Assembly: GCA_030037495.1 (NCBI GenBank) | Contig: JASHRG010000030.1 | Location: 1-64,000, forward strand | Source of the DNA: Microcaldota archaeon | Lineage (GTDB): Archaea; Micrarchaeota; Micrarchaeia; Micrarchaeales; Micrarchaeaceae | Reading direction: 5' to 3' | Length of the DNA stretch: 64,000 nucleotides | In this document: in pieces, positions 18,364 to 28,755 of the stretch | Numbering within the stretch: the first letter of the stretch is position 1 | How the letters are laid out: every line of letters begins with the position of its first letter | Position numbers and translations under genes: made by a program | Notes under the pieces: generated by a model | What the model was told of the DNA's origin: nothing | The model's input: the letters and a program-made list of their open reading frames with translations, nothing else | Database searches by the model: none

Positions 18364-19635
18364 CTAGGCCCTTGGAGTCACTTCAAGTATTACCCCAGCG
18401 CCTATTGTTTCTCCCATGTCCCTTATGGCAAACCTTCCCAAAGGAGGGAAGTCGCTGAATTTCTCGCAAGAAATCGGCTTTGTGGGCTTTATCTTGACTA
18501 TTGCAATGTCCCCTGTCTTCAATGTCTGAGGATTCTTCTCTGCGGTTTGGCCTGTCTTAGGATCCTTCTTTTCAAGGAAATCCACGAAGGTGCACGCCAC
18601 CTGGGCAGTGTGTATGTGGAATACAGGAGTGTAACCTCTTGCAATCACGTTCTGGTGGTGGAGTATCACTACCTGGGCAGTAAACTCCTGCGCAACTGTT
18701 GGCGGGTGAGAGCTTGGCCCTATCACGTCTCCTCTCTTAAGATCCTTCTTCTCAAGGCCCTTTACAGCAAATCCTATGTTGTCGCCAGGCTCTGCCTTCT
18801 GCAATTGCTGGTGGTGCATCTCAATGCTCTTGACCTCTGCCTTTGCTCCGCCAGGCATCACGACTATAAGGTCTCCAGGCTTCAACACCCCTGTTTCTAC
18901 CCTTCCTACAGGTATTGTGCCGAATCCCTGCACAGTGTGCACGTCCTGGACAGGAAGCCTTAGCGGCTTGTCTGTTGGCTTTGCAGGAAGCTTGAGCATG
19001 TCAAGCGCCTCCAGAAGAGTTGGCCCATTGTACCATGGCATCTTGTCGCTCTTTTTTCCGGCGTTGCTGCCTTCTAGAGCAGAGTATGGAACATAAGCTA
19101 TTACAGTATCTGGCTTGTAGCCAAGTGTCTTGAGCAGTTCTGACACTGACTTCTTTGTCTCCTCGTACTTCTCTTGTGAGAAGTTTACAGCGTCCATCTT
19201 GTTTATACCGACTATCATCTGCTTTACTCCAAGAACGTTTGCAAGTATTGCATGCTCCCTTGTCTGCGCCTGAAGGCCCTCCTTTGCGCTGCATACCAGT
19301 ACGGCTGCATCAGACTGGCTTGCCCCTGTTATCATGTTCTTTACGAAGTCCCTGTGCCCAGGAGCGTCTATTATAGTGAAGTAGTACTTCTGCGTCTGGA
19401 ACTCCCTGTGAGCTATGTCTATTGTGATTCCTCTTTCACGCTCTTCCTTAAGTGAGTCCATGACAAAAGCGAACTCGAATGTAGGCTTATTGAACGTTTG
19501 AGTAAGCTCCTTCATTCTTGCCATATCTCTGTCAGAAATAGCTCCTGTCTCAAAAAGCAGTCTTCCGACTGTGGTTGACTTTCCGTGGTCAACGTGCCCT
19601 ATGAATATTAGGTTCATGTGTGGTTTGTCTGCCAT
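18364..19635 (-). CDS. tuf: Elongation factor 1-alpha
   Basis: NLIFIGHVDHGKSTTVGRLLFETG, DAPGHRDFVKNMITGASQSDAAVLV. Confidence 0.96.
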   Translation of the reverse strand: MADKPHMNLIFIGHVDHGKSTTVGRLLFETGAISDRDMARMKELTQTFNKPTFEFAFVMDSLKEERERGITIDIAHREFQTQKYYFTIIDAPGHRDFVKNMITGASQSDAAVLVCSAKEGLQAQTREHAILANVLGVKQMIVGINKMDAVNFSQEKYEETKKSVSELLKTLGYKPDTVIAYVPYSALEGSNAGKKSDKMPWYNGPTLLEALDMLKLPAKPTDKPLRLPVQDVHTVQGFGTIPVGRVETGVLKPGDLIVVMPGGAKAEVKSIEMHHQQLQKAEPGDNIGFAVKGLEKKDLKRGDVIGPSSHPPTVAQEFTAQVVILHHQNVIARGYTPVFHIHTAQVACTFVDFLEKKDPKTGQTAEKNPQTLKTGDIAIVKIKPTKPISCEKFSDFPPLGRFAIRDMGETIGAGVILEVTPRA

Positions 19636-19777
19636 GTTATCACTTACTAATCGTTAATGTGAATTTATGAAAAGCGAACCGAGGCTGTTTTGCCAGTTTC
19701 CGTCAGTAGAAAGCGCTTTCCTCCGTTGTATTATATAGTGGTTAGATATTTATACTTTATGCTTTTTTGGATCTGTT

Positions 19778-20341
19778 TTAATCTTCTTCAAGGTCAAAGT
19801 CCCAAGCCCTTAGCCCCATAGCTTTCATGGCTCTTGAAAATATGTCATCTCCAAGTATGTTTATTCTTGAATCTGGATTGCCTTCGCGGCGGTGCACAAT
19901 GCGGGTTGGTAATTTAACATAAATGAATAAAACAGCAGTAGCTATGGTTGCTGGAGCAATCACGTCAGTGAAAACATGTGGTGGTTGCCTTAAAAACTCT
20001 ATCAGTTCTGCAAGCATTACACCGGCTAAGCCCACTCTGCAAAGGTTTTCAATAGTATGTACGGTGCCGTCTAGGTGTGACTCCCTGTCATAGAGCCCAC
20101 CAAATTCCCTAAGCTCAGGGGCCAACCTTGCAAGAACCTCAGTTCCAGAGTAGTTGTCAAAACTGCGCACAAGTTTTTCTATCTTGAGCGCACACTCACA
20201 TCCTTCTCTGCATCTGTCAGCCCCGTACCTGCGCTGCACCACTTCTCTTAGGAGATCAAGGCTACTTCTTGGCTGCATAATCTCAGTTTTCACAGGTGTT
20301 GAAACCCTAGTTGTGTCTACTCCCATGCCTATACCTCTCAC
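19778..20341 (-). CDS. Hypothetical protein
   Basis: ORF 187 aa, two hydrophobic segments. Confidence 0.5.
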   Translation of the reverse strand: MRGIGMGVDTTRVSTPVKTEIMQPRSSLDLLREVVQRRYGADRCREGCECALKIEKLVRSFDNYSGTEVLARLAPELREFGGLYDRESHLDGTVHTIENLCRVGLAGVMLAELIEFLRQPPHVFTDVIAPATIATAVLFIYVKLPTRIVHRREGNPDSRINILGDDIFSRAMKAMGLRAWDFDLEED

Positions 20342-20462
20342 GTCATTATATTTATGTTTTTAGTATCGCAAGGACAATGTTGCAACCGTGTAACATCCAT
20401 ACCTATCTGCTAACCAAAAACAAAGGTATTTATAAGGTCGTATTTATAACAAAAAGAGGTGA

Positions 20463-20489
20463 ATGGCCTTCACAAAGACGGTGATCTAG
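20463..20489 (+). CDS. 8-aa leader mini-ORF (MAFTKTVI)
   Basis: ATGGCCTTCACAAAGACGGTGATCTAG abuts the next ATG and contains its GGTGATC Shine-Dalgarno. Confidence 0.3.
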   Translation: MAFTKTVI

Positions 20490-20612
20490 ATGAAATATGA
20501 CATTATGCTGGAAGCAGCGGCAAAGGAGTCTGAAGACGAGGACGACGAAGACGACATGGATGAAGACGACTTCGATGAGGACGACGATGACATGGACGAC
20601 GAAGACATGTAA
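20490..20612 (+). CDS. 40-aa hyperacidic protein
   Basis: MKYDIMLEAAAKESEDEDDEDDMDEDDFDEDDDDMDDEDM*; 25 of 40 residues D/E; SD GGTGATC upstream; below ORF-track cutoff. Confidence 0.6.
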   Translation: MKYDIMLEAAAKESEDEDDEDDMDEDDFDEDDDDMDDEDM

Positions 20613-20780
20613 TCAAATCCAGTTAATTCTTGCTATATGTCTCTTTTCCTTTTATTTTCGAAAGGTATAAAAGGAACAATACCAAAATATATGTGAGGAC
20701 AGTCGGATTCTCTATCTAGCCTAAGCATAGGCAAGGGTATTATAAATACCGTTTATAAATAATCAAATAGTTGGTCAGGA

Positions 20781-22937
20781 ATGGCAGATGGCGTAGAGCT
20801 AACAGTCGCAGGTGCGCTTGTTACTGATGATGGCAGGGGCATTGCTAGGATAGACTCAAAGGCAAGAAAGATGCTCAACGTGATCTCCGGCGACATAATA
20901 GAGATCAAGGGCAAGAAGAGGTCAACTGCAGCAATAGTATGGCAGGCCCACCAGCAGGACGAGGGCCTAGACTTCATAAGGATTGACGGTTTCATAAGGC
21001 AGAACCTTGGCATAGGCATAGGGGACAAGGTGTTTGTGAAGAAGGCAGAGGTGCAGGACGCAGAAAGGGTTATCCTTGCTCCTCCTCCAAACCAGAAGAA
21101 TCCAATTTCTCCTGACTTCTCTGAATATGCAAAGAACAGATTGGAGGACAAGCCTCTTGTAAAGGGAGACGTTGTCCCGATAGCGATGTTCGGCTATGTC
21201 TTTGCTTTTGTTGTGGCGCAGGTCACCCCTCATGGAGTGGTCAGGGTCGGAAGGAACACAGAAGTAATAGTCAGGACTGAGCCTGTTTCTGACTCTATGG
21301 TTAGGATCGGAGAGGTGCACTACGAGGACATTGGAGGACTAAAGAACGAAATCCAGAAGGTAAGGGAGATGGTGGAGCTTCCGATACGTTACCCGGAATT
21401 GTTCGAAAGGCTGGGGATAGAGCCTCCAAAGGGAGTGCTTCTTTACGGGGCGCCTGGAACTGGGAAGACGCTTCTGGCAAAAGCTGTAGCAAACGAGAGC
21501 GATGCGCACTTCATAGACATATCAGGGCCAGAGCTGGTCAGCAAGTTCGTGGGAGAGAGCGAAGAGAAACTTAGAGAGATATTCAACGAGGCAAAGGAAA
21601 AGGCGCCCACAATAATATTCATGGATGAGATAGATGCAATTGCACCAAAAAGGGAGGAAGCGACAAACGAGGTTGAGAGGCGAATGGTCTCACAGCTTCT
21701 TACGCTTATGGACGGAATGGCTTCAAGAGGCCAGGTAATAGTTATCGGCGCAACTAACAGGCCAAACGCAATCGACCCTGCGCTAAGAAGGCCTGGAAGA
21801 TTCGACAGGGAAATTGAAATAGGAGTACCTGACAGAAACTCAAGAAAGGAGATTCTGCAGATACACACAAGGAATATGCCGCTTGCAAAAGATGTAAACA
21901 TAGATGAACTGGCAGACATGACGCACGGATACACCGGAGCAGACATATCTGCTCTTGTGAGGGAAGCTGCCATGGCGACGCTAAGGACAATACTGCCAAA
22001 GATACTTGACAAGAAAAGCGTGCCAAACGAGCTGCTCATGAGCCTAAATGTGAAGAGGAACGACTTCGTTGAGGCAATAGGCAGCGTCCAGCCAAGCGCG
22101 CTCAGAGAGGTCTTCGTTGAAAGGCCAAACGTGCACTGGAGCGATGTTGGCGGCCTCTCAGAGATAAAGAACCAGCTCAAGGAGGCATGTGAAATGCCGA
22201 TAAAGAACCCAGCAGCGTTCGAGAAGATGGGCATAAGGCCTGTAAGGGGAATACTGATAGTGGGTGCCCCAGGAACTGGAAAGACGCTCCTGGCAAAGGC
22301 TGTTGCAACAGAGCGCGAATCGAACTTCATACTGATAAAAGGTCCAGAAGTGCTCAGCAAGTACGTTGGGGAAAGCGAGAAAGCTGTTAGAGAGGTGTTC
22401 AGGAAGGCAAAGATGGCCGCGCCATGCATAATATTCATAGACGAAATAGATGCAATAACAACGGTAAGGGACTCTGAATCAAGCGACTCCATGGTAACAG
22501 AGAGGGTTGTAGACACCCTGCTCACTGAAATGGACGGGCTCCAGGAAATGAAGAACATAATAGTTCTTGCTGCCACAAACAGGCCAGACATGATTGACCC
22601 AGCGCTGCTGAGGCCAGGACGATTCGACAAGATAATAGAGATACCGCTTCCTGATGAAACCACAAGAGCTGCCATATTCAAGGTGCACACAAAGAGAATG
22701 CCTCTTGGAAAGGACGTGAATCTTGAAGAGCTTGCAAAGATGACAGAGAACTATACTGGCGCAGAGCTGGAAAACATAGTCAGGGAAGCGGGAATGAACG
22801 CGATAAGGGCCGGCAGGCCAATGGTTTCAAAGGCGGACTTCACCACCGCGCTCAAGGAGGTGAGGCCAGCAGTGCCAAAGGATGTTGCTGACAGGATCAG
22901 AAGGTTTAAGGAGGAACCAGAAATGATGTACAGATAA
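20781..22937 (+). CDS. Cdc48/VAT-type AAA+ ATPase
   Basis: two AAA domains ([40 protein letters not shown]), N-domain. Confidence 0.95.
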   Translation: MADGVELTVAGALVTDDGRGIARIDSKARKMLNVISGDIIEIKGKKRSTAAIVWQAHQQDEGLDFIRIDGFIRQNLGIGIGDKVFVKKAEVQDAERVILAPPPNQKNPISPDFSEYAKNRLEDKPLVKGDVVPIAMFGYVFAFVVAQVTPHGVVRVGRNTEVIVRTEPVSDSMVRIGEVHYEDIGGLKNEIQKVREMVELPIRYPELFERLGIEPPKGVLLYGAPGTGKTLLAKAVANESDAHFIDISGPELVSKFVGESEEKLREIFNEAKEKAPTIIFMDEIDAIAPKREEATNEVERRMVSQLLTLMDGMASRGQVIVIGATNRPNAIDPALRRPGRFDREIEIGVPDRNSRKEILQIHTRNMPLAKDVNIDELADMTHGYTGADISALVREAAMATLRTILPKILDKKSVPNELLMSLNVKRNDFVEAIGSVQPSALREVFVERPNVHWSDVGGLSEIKNQLKEACEMPIKNPAAFEKMGIRPVRGILIVGAPGTGKTLLAKAVATERESNFILIKGPEVLSKYVGESEKAVREVFRKAKMAAPCIIFIDEIDAITTVRDSESSDSMVTERVVDTLLTEMDGLQEMKNIIVLAATNRPDMIDPALLRPGRFDKIIEIPLPDETTRAAIFKVHTKRMPLGKDVNLEELAKMTENYTGAELENIVREAGMNAIRAGRPMVSKADFTTALKEVRPAVPKDVADRIRRFKEEPEMMYR

Positions 22938-22949
22938 AAAGGTGTTCTT

Positions 22950-23411
22950 TTGAAGATAGTGTTCTCTGATAGGAAACTGGGAAGAAGCGCTCAGATGGAG
23001 CTGCAGGTTGACAAGGCGGCAGTGCTTCTCAACAAGAAGATAGGAGAAACGGTTGACGGAACGTTCCTTGGCCTCACGGGATACACGCTCCAGATAACAG
23101 GAGGGAGCGACAAGTCAGGGTTCCCAATGGAGAGGAGCATGGACGGCACCGGGAAGGTCAAGGTGCTTAAGCTCATATCGAAATCAGGAAAGAGCAGCGG
23201 CCAGTACAGAAGGGAAAGCAAGAGGGGCAACATGGTAAGCCCTGACACGGAGCAGGTAAACCTTGTAATCCTGGAGTATGGGGACAGATCGCCAGAAGAG
23301 CTCTTCCCCAAAAAGGAGAAAGCTGCGGAGGCGCCCAAGGAGGCAAAGAAGGAAGAGAAAAAGGAAGAGAAAAAGGAGGAGAAGAAGGAGCAGAAGGAAG
23401 CAAAGGCATAA
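22950..23411 (+). CDS. rps6e: Ribosomal protein eS6 with Lys/Glu-rich C-terminal tail
   Basis: MKIVFSDRKLGRSAQMEL, GGSDKSGFPM. Confidence 0.88.
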   Translation: MKIVFSDRKLGRSAQMELQVDKAAVLLNKKIGETVDGTFLGLTGYTLQITGGSDKSGFPMERSMDGTGKVKVLKLISKSGKSSGQYRRESKRGNMVSPDTEQVNLVILEYGDRSPEELFPKKEKAAEAPKEAKKEEKKEEKKEEKKEQKEAKA

Positions 23412-23448
23412 TATACTCATTCTCTAATATTTCTACAGAGCTTAGATA

Positions 23449-24675
23449 GTGATACAATTGGATCCATTGAAACAAAGCGTAATGAATATAGGGACCCTTG
23501 GCCACATAGACCATGGGAAAACCTCGCTAACGAAGGCGATAACAAATGTCTGGACAGACAGGCACAGCGAGAGCATAAAGAGGAACATGACTATAAAGCT
23601 GGGCTACGCTGACGTAGTGATAAGGAAGTGCCCAAGCTGCAAGGGAGCCGAGGCATACACAACAAAGGAAAAATGCGACCACTGCAAGTCAAAGACAGAA
23701 CCCCTTGTAAGGGTTTCGCTGATTGATGCACCTGGCCACGAGACCCTCATGGCAACGGCAATAGCAGGATCAAGCGTAATAGATGGAATACTTTTCGTCA
23801 TAGCTGCAAATGAACCATGCCCCATGCCGCAGACAAAGGAGCACCTGATGATAATCAACGTTCTTGGAATCAAGAACGTGATAATAGTGCAGAGCAAGAT
23901 AGACATAGTTGGCAGGGAGGGAGCGATCAAGCACTACAAACAGATAAAGGAGTTCATAAAGGGCAGCGCCATAGAGAACGCGCCGATAGTGCCTGTGATG
24001 ACCAACCAGGGCATAAACATAGATGTGCTTCTTGAAATGGTAGCAAACATGAAAAAGCCTGAACGCGAAATTGACGCAGACCCTTTGATGTATGTGGTGA
24101 GGTCTTTTGATGTCAACAAGCCAGGCATAGACGCATCAGAGGTTACCGGAGGGGTGATAGGAGGCGCGATAATTAGAGGAAGGTTCAGGCTCGGTGAAGA
24201 GATAGAGATAAGGCCTGGCATGAAGGCTCCTGGCAAGGCGGGAAAGCGCGAGGCATACACCCCTATAGTCACAGTGATAGACAGGATGAACACAGGGTCA
24301 AGCGAGATAGCAGAGGCATTGCCAGGCGGCCTGATCGGCATCTCTACAGAGCTGGACCCATCTTTCACCAAGGCGGACGGCCTTGTCGGGGATGTCGTCG
24401 GCCACGTGGGCAAGCTCCCTGATGTGGTATCAGACCTTACATTCAAATACCACAGGCTCAACAGGAGCGACATACCAGAACAGTCGCTCAAGGAGGACGA
24501 GCCACTTGTGATAGGCATAGGAACAGCAACAGCAATAGGCTACGTGAAAAAGGTGAAGAAGGACACTGTGGAGGTGGAGCTCAAGAGGCCTGTAGTCCCG
24601 GCAAAGAACACAAAGATGGCAGTCATGAGGAACATAGGCCAGAGATGGAGGCTCACAGGTTACGGGACTATCTGA
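23449..24675 (+). CDS. Translation initiation factor aIF2 gamma
   Basis: NIGTLGHIDHGKTSLTKAIT, zinc knuckle CPSC..CDHC, SLIDAPGHETLMATAIAGSSVIDG. Confidence 0.93.
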   Translation: MIQLDPLKQSVMNIGTLGHIDHGKTSLTKAITNVWTDRHSESIKRNMTIKLGYADVVIRKCPSCKGAEAYTTKEKCDHCKSKTEPLVRVSLIDAPGHETLMATAIAGSSVIDGILFVIAANEPCPMPQTKEHLMIINVLGIKNVIIVQSKIDIVGREGAIKHYKQIKEFIKGSAIENAPIVPVMTNQGINIDVLLEMVANMKKPEREIDADPLMYVVRSFDVNKPGIDASEVTGGVIGGAIIRGRFRLGEEIEIRPGMKAPGKAGKREAYTPIVTVIDRMNTGSSEIAEALPGGLIGISTELDPSFTKADGLVGDVVGHVGKLPDVVSDLTFKYHRLNRSDIPEQSLKEDEPLVIGIGTATAIGYVKKVKKDTVEVELKRPVVPAKNTKMAVMRNIGQRWRLTGYGTI

Positions 24676-25717
24676 CAATCGTCTTCCTTTTTGTTGTCCT
24701 TTGATTATAGTACATTATCCTTTTACCGTATAAGCCCTCGCACATGCCTCTTATAGTTTCAGTTACCTTCTGCCTCTGCCCCTTCTCTTCAAGGTCATAT
24801 CCCTTGCCGTAGAGCGAGAACCCCGATGCCAAGGGATGCCCTCCTCCGCCAAACTTCATTGATATCTGCATGCTCTCTATTCCCCAGCCCGCAGAGTCCC
24901 TCCTGCTTCTTATGCTAGAGTTTCCATTGTCCTTGTTTACGTATATTGAAATGTCGCAATCAAGCTTCTCCATCATCGCCATGCACGCCTCCTGGTGCGA
25001 CAACTTTATGCCAAAGCCCACGGCTATCCTTATGCCGTTGATCGTAAGTATCTCAGCAGCGTCAAGGAGCTCCCTCATGTACGGAGCAGTCTCCTTCTTG
25101 TAGACTGAATAAGCCCGGTTCACGAGCTTTGACTCCATCTTGCCAGCTGAGAGCTCAAGCACCAGTTCCCTGAGCTTTGGGTTGTCTATGGCGCCTTCTG
25201 CGCCAAGGTACTTTATGGAGTAGCTTAGTTTGTCCACCAGCCTGTTCATTTTTTCCGACCTGGACTTCAGCGCAAAATCGGCCAGGTGCGTTATCTCTGC
25301 AAGCTTGTCCCCGAAGGCGCTCTTCCCGCAGAGCAGCCTGTACACGAGCTCCGCGCCGCAGAAATCCTTGTTCTCGCCCACAACCATCACATCGCAGAGT
25401 TTTGACATCTTCAAGACTGAGCTGTTGCTCCATGGATGATGATCCACCCATATTATCCTGTTGCCCTTTCTCCTGAACGAGCTAAGGCTTCTGGCAATCG
25501 AGCCTATTGCAGGCTCAGATGCGCCGAAGTCTGATATCACAAGGATGTGACCGCTGCCGCTTATCCGCTCTACGAAGCGCAGCGCCTCGCCAAAAAGCTC
25601 GCCGCCGTAGTTTATGAATATCACGTTCTCTATCGGCAGTTTGAAGTAGTGCACAAGCATCGCTGCGCTGGCCATTCCATCAAGATCAGATGAATGCGTC
25701 AGGTTGTACATCGCCAA
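24668..25717 (-). CDS. DHH-family phosphoesterase
   Basis: THSSDLDGMASAAMLV, WVDHHPW, FGGGGHPLASGFSL. Confidence 0.85.
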   Translation of the reverse strand: MAMYNLTHSSDLDGMASAAMLVHYFKLPIENVIFINYGGELFGEALRFVERISGSGHILVISDFGASEPAIGSIARSLSSFRRKGNRIIWVDHHPWSNSSVLKMSKLCDVMVVGENKDFCGAELVYRLLCGKSAFGDKLAEITHLADFALKSRSEKMNRLVDKLSYSIKYLGAEGAIDNPKLRELVLELSAGKMESKLVNRAYSVYKKETAPYMRELLDAAEILTINGIRIAVGFGIKLSHQEACMAMMEKLDCDISIYVNKDNGNSSIRSRRDSAGWGIESMQISMKFGGGGHPLASGFSLYGKGYDLEEKGQRQKVTETIRGMCEGLYGKRIMYYNQRTTKRKTIVR

Positions 25718-25810
25718 GCGAACACCAAGATATAAGATTGGGCACCTGCCTTAAATAATGCTACGATTACTGTTACATATTAATACCTTTGCGGCAACTA
25801 ACTATAGCGG

Positions 25811-26200
25811 GTGGTAGCGGTGAAGAGAATATCCGACATAATGGACAGGAAGCTCGTAGCCGTTGCTCCAAGCGCAACAGTGAAGTCTGCGTTAAAGCTC
25901 GCAGAGAATTCTGGTGTGGACCTTATCCTCATAGTCGATAACGAAAGGCTTGTTGGCGTAATACTCCAGGAGGAACTCCAGGATTACCTCACGGCCAATC
26001 CAAACAGCGCAAACCAGGTGGCAAACATAGCCAAGAGGCCGATATTCGTTGCAGCCAGCGACACTGTTTCATCGGCTGTGGGGAAGGCCATGGAAAACAA
26101 CATAAGCAGGTTGCCAGTAGTGGATTCGCTTGCCACGATGAAGTGCGTCGGGGTGGTAACTGCAACAGAGCTGCTCAAGGCAGCAGCCGAGAAGAAGTAG
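25811..26200 (+). CDS. CBS-domain protein
   Basis: two CBS repeats; 129 aa. Confidence 0.85.
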   Translation: MVAVKRISDIMDRKLVAVAPSATVKSALKLAENSGVDLILIVDNERLVGVILQEELQDYLTANPNSANQVANIAKRPIFVAASDTVSSAVGKAMENNISRLPVVDSLATMKCVGVVTATELLKAAAEKK

Positions 26201-26201
26201 C

Positions 26202-26510
26202 CTACTTTACAAGCACAATGTGTATGGCGCTTACCTTAGAGTGTGTCCCGTCTTCGTTTGCAAGGTCTTCCGAAGATGTACGTATGCTCTTCTCCTTCAG
26301 TGTGGGAAGGAACCTGTTTACAACTATCTCCTTGACATCCACTGCTTTAGAAATGGAATTCCCCCTTGCCTTTATCGCAACCTCCTGCACGCCGCTGTTG
26401 AACTGGGTGACAACAGCCAAGACATAATTCATCGTTGGCTTTTTTCCTATGTAAATTACGTTCTCTCCATCTGCGCCTATCTGCTGCCCGGGTTCGTTCA
26501 TGGTTATCAC
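26202..26510 (-). CDS. albA: Alba DNA/RNA-binding protein
   Basis: [42 protein letters not shown]. Confidence 0.9.
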   Translation of the reverse strand: MITMNEPGQQIGADGENVIYIGKKPTMNYVLAVVTQFNSGVQEVAIKARGNSISKAVDVKEIVVNRFLPTLKEKSIRTSSEDLANEDGTHSKVSAIHIVLVK

Positions 26511-26566
26511 TCAACTCCATTTATTGTAATGAGCTGAGAACATATTTAATCATATCTTAAGCTGTT

Positions 26567-27454
26567 CTAACTCAATTTGCTTAAGCGAGACATTCTCTTT
26601 ACTGTTGCAATCTCTTTTTCTATATCAAGATTAACTCCAAGCTCTTCAAGCCTGTGCAAAGGATAAGCTATTGATATGTCTCTTAGCAAAACAGCCTCTC
26701 TTTCTATGCCAGCTTTCTTCGCATTTTTCATTTCTGCGTCTACAGCTTTTGCTATTCTTGCAAGCACGTTCTCTGTTATATAGATAAGACGCTCGCGGCT
26801 TATCTCATCTTGTTCTATTATCCTGCAGGCCTCTTCCTCGCCAGCCATTTCTTCCGGTTGCTTTGTGTTGAATGCTGTTCCGAATGATCTCATGAATTCT
26901 GGTGAGACTGGATAGAATATCCTGTAAAAGACATAGCCAAATGGCATTGCGAATGAGTTGTATAGCAGTATCTTCTTTGTTATCATTATATCTTCCCAGC
27001 TGTGCAGCCTTTCCACATAGTCAAAAAGCTCAACCAGCTCCCTTGTTGGCGCAACTGGTCTGTTTCCAAGTCCTTGAATTAGGCTCTTTATAGCCCTAGC
27101 CCTCTTCGCCTCTATCGCAGCCATGCTTATAAAATGGGTCTTGTGCCCGCTTGTAAGCCCTGGCACCGCAGACGCCCACATTTTTGACATTTCGCTCATG
27201 CGCTCTTCTCCATAGAAGAATAAGCTTGCAAGGTGCAGAACCTGCTCCCTCTTGAACGTTGTGCCATTTGGCAGCACAACCTCTGTCTTTGTTATTGTAC
27301 CCTTTCTTCTTCCTATGTCTATGAAGCTTGCTGCGTGCTTTATTGCTCCAAGGCTGTTTGCTCCCTTTAGGTAGCTGAGAGCGTATGGCTTTAGCCATAT
27401 TGGCAATCTGTACCTCTCAAGCGCAGCGTCTACAAGCTTCTCCTTTATCACCAT
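26567..27454 (-). CDS. Hypothetical mostly helical protein
   Basis: ORF 295 aa, no family recognised. Confidence 0.55.
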   Translation of the reverse strand: MVIKEKLVDAALERYRLPIWLKPYALSYLKGANSLGAIKHAASFIDIGRRKGTITKTEVVLPNGTTFKREQVLHLASLFFYGEERMSEMSKMWASAVPGLTSGHKTHFISMAAIEAKRARAIKSLIQGLGNRPVAPTRELVELFDYVERLHSWEDIMITKKILLYNSFAMPFGYVFYRIFYPVSPEFMRSFGTAFNTKQPEEMAGEEEACRIIEQDEISRERLIYITENVLARIAKAVDAEMKNAKKAGIEREAVLLRDISIAYPLHRLEELGVNLDIEKEIATVKRMSRLSKLS

Positions 27455-27476
27455 CGCTTACACTTTCTCCTCTTTT

Positions 27477-28739
27477 CTACTTCTTTTCAGTTTTCTTCCT
27501 GGTTTTTGCAGCAAACCTTCTGTATGCAAAAATCCCTATTGCAATTACAACAATTACGACTATCGCATCAGTTGTGAGCGAACCCGTTGTCAAGCCTGCC
27601 TGGCCAACTCCTATATAATAGCTGTCAGACCCGGCAAACTGCTGATTCACAGCTCCGCTTGGTTGTCTCCACTGCTCATACAGCGTAACCGGATAGTTTC
27701 CAGATACGCCGCTGCTATCCACGTTAATGAAGAAGGTAACATTTGTAGAGGTTCCAGGCGGCAAGTCATTTACATATGCTGTGCTAGCAGCCGGGCTTAT
27801 CGGATACGTAGTCTGTAGACTGAGTTGCAGCTGATTCGCTGTGCTGGTTCCTGTGTTTGTTATGCTGAAAGATATCGGCACATCAGATGCTCCAATTGCA
27901 GGGCTTGGCCCTTCTGAATTTATTGTGAACTGTGCTGATGGTGCAACTGAAAGATTTATGCGTTGAGTGCTGCTAAAACGCTGTTGGAACGTTGAGGAGT
28001 AGTATGTAGCATTTACTAGTATGTATGGGTTACTTATGCTATGTGCAGAGACCAAAAGCGGCTCCCTTACAGAAGAACCTCTTGTCAGGTTTGACACAAA
28101 GAAGGTTGTAACAGAGCTCAAAATGTTAAGTCCTGGCCCACCGCTTACTGTTAAGCTAACATTCCTTGCTGTTCCATAGCCTGTGTCGTTTATCACAAGG
28201 TTCAGCGTCTGGTTGTACCCGGTATAGAGCGCAGATGGTGTAGGGCTTGATGCGGAAACAGTTATTGCGGGTTTGTTTTGCACGTAGAAGCTGACAGGCA
28301 TATATGAACTAGCAGTCTCTGTTCCAACTCCAGCATAGAGGAAATAGGTTGACACAAATGTAATGGTGTAAGTGCCTGATGGCGTTGTGCTTGGTATTCT
28401 GAAGCTGAAGTTGTAGTACGTAGGGCTCAATGTAACATTCGAATACCTAGGGTTCTGTCCGCTGTTTATTACACCCAATATGTAGGTATTCAACGGGGAA
28501 ACGTTTAGAAGCGGATAGCTTCCAGTAGGTTGTAAAGTGCCGCCATAAAGCCAGCTGTCATAAGAGTTGTAGAGCTGAAACTTTATCGTAACATTGCCTC
28601 CAGCTATGACTGGATTTGGCGAAACCGATAGATTAACCAGTGACAAAGAATCGCTTTGTGCGCTGATCACACCGCTAACTATTGCCATAATGGCAAGTGC
28701 CAAAAAGACTGTTTTTGTTTTCATTTTTACACCATTCAA
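27477..28739 (-). CDS. Secreted, C-terminally anchored protein with repeated CARDB/Ig-like domains
   Basis: signal peptide, SLVNLSVSPNPVIAGGNVTIKFQLYN repeats, C-terminal TM and KTRKKTEKK tail. Confidence 0.7.
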   Translation of the reverse strand: MNGVKMKTKTVFLALAIMAIVSGVISAQSDSLSLVNLSVSPNPVIAGGNVTIKFQLYNSYDSWLYGGTLQPTGSYPLLNVSPLNTYILGVINSGQNPRYSNVTLSPTYYNFSFRIPSTTPSGTYTITFVSTYFLYAGVGTETASSYMPVSFYVQNKPAITVSASSPTPSALYTGYNQTLNLVINDTGYGTARNVSLTVSGGPGLNILSSVTTFFVSNLTRGSSVREPLLVSAHSISNPYILVNATYYSSTFQQRFSSTQRINLSVAPSAQFTINSEGPSPAIGASDVPISFSITNTGTSTANQLQLSLQTTYPISPAASTAYVNDLPPGTSTNVTFFINVDSSGVSGNYPVTLYEQWRQPSGAVNQQFAGSDSYYIGVGQAGLTTGSLTTDAIVVIVVIAIGIFAYRRFAAKTRKKTEKK

Positions 28740-28755
28740 ATACTAACCTAAACTA

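Noticed and set aside
18346-18963. 205-aa plus-strand ORF opposite EF-1A
   Set aside because: Antisense shadow ORF.
21443-22690. 415-aa minus-strand ORF opposite cdc48
   Set aside because: Shadow ORF antisense to a strongly conserved AAA+ gene; Ser/Leu-rich low-quality translation.
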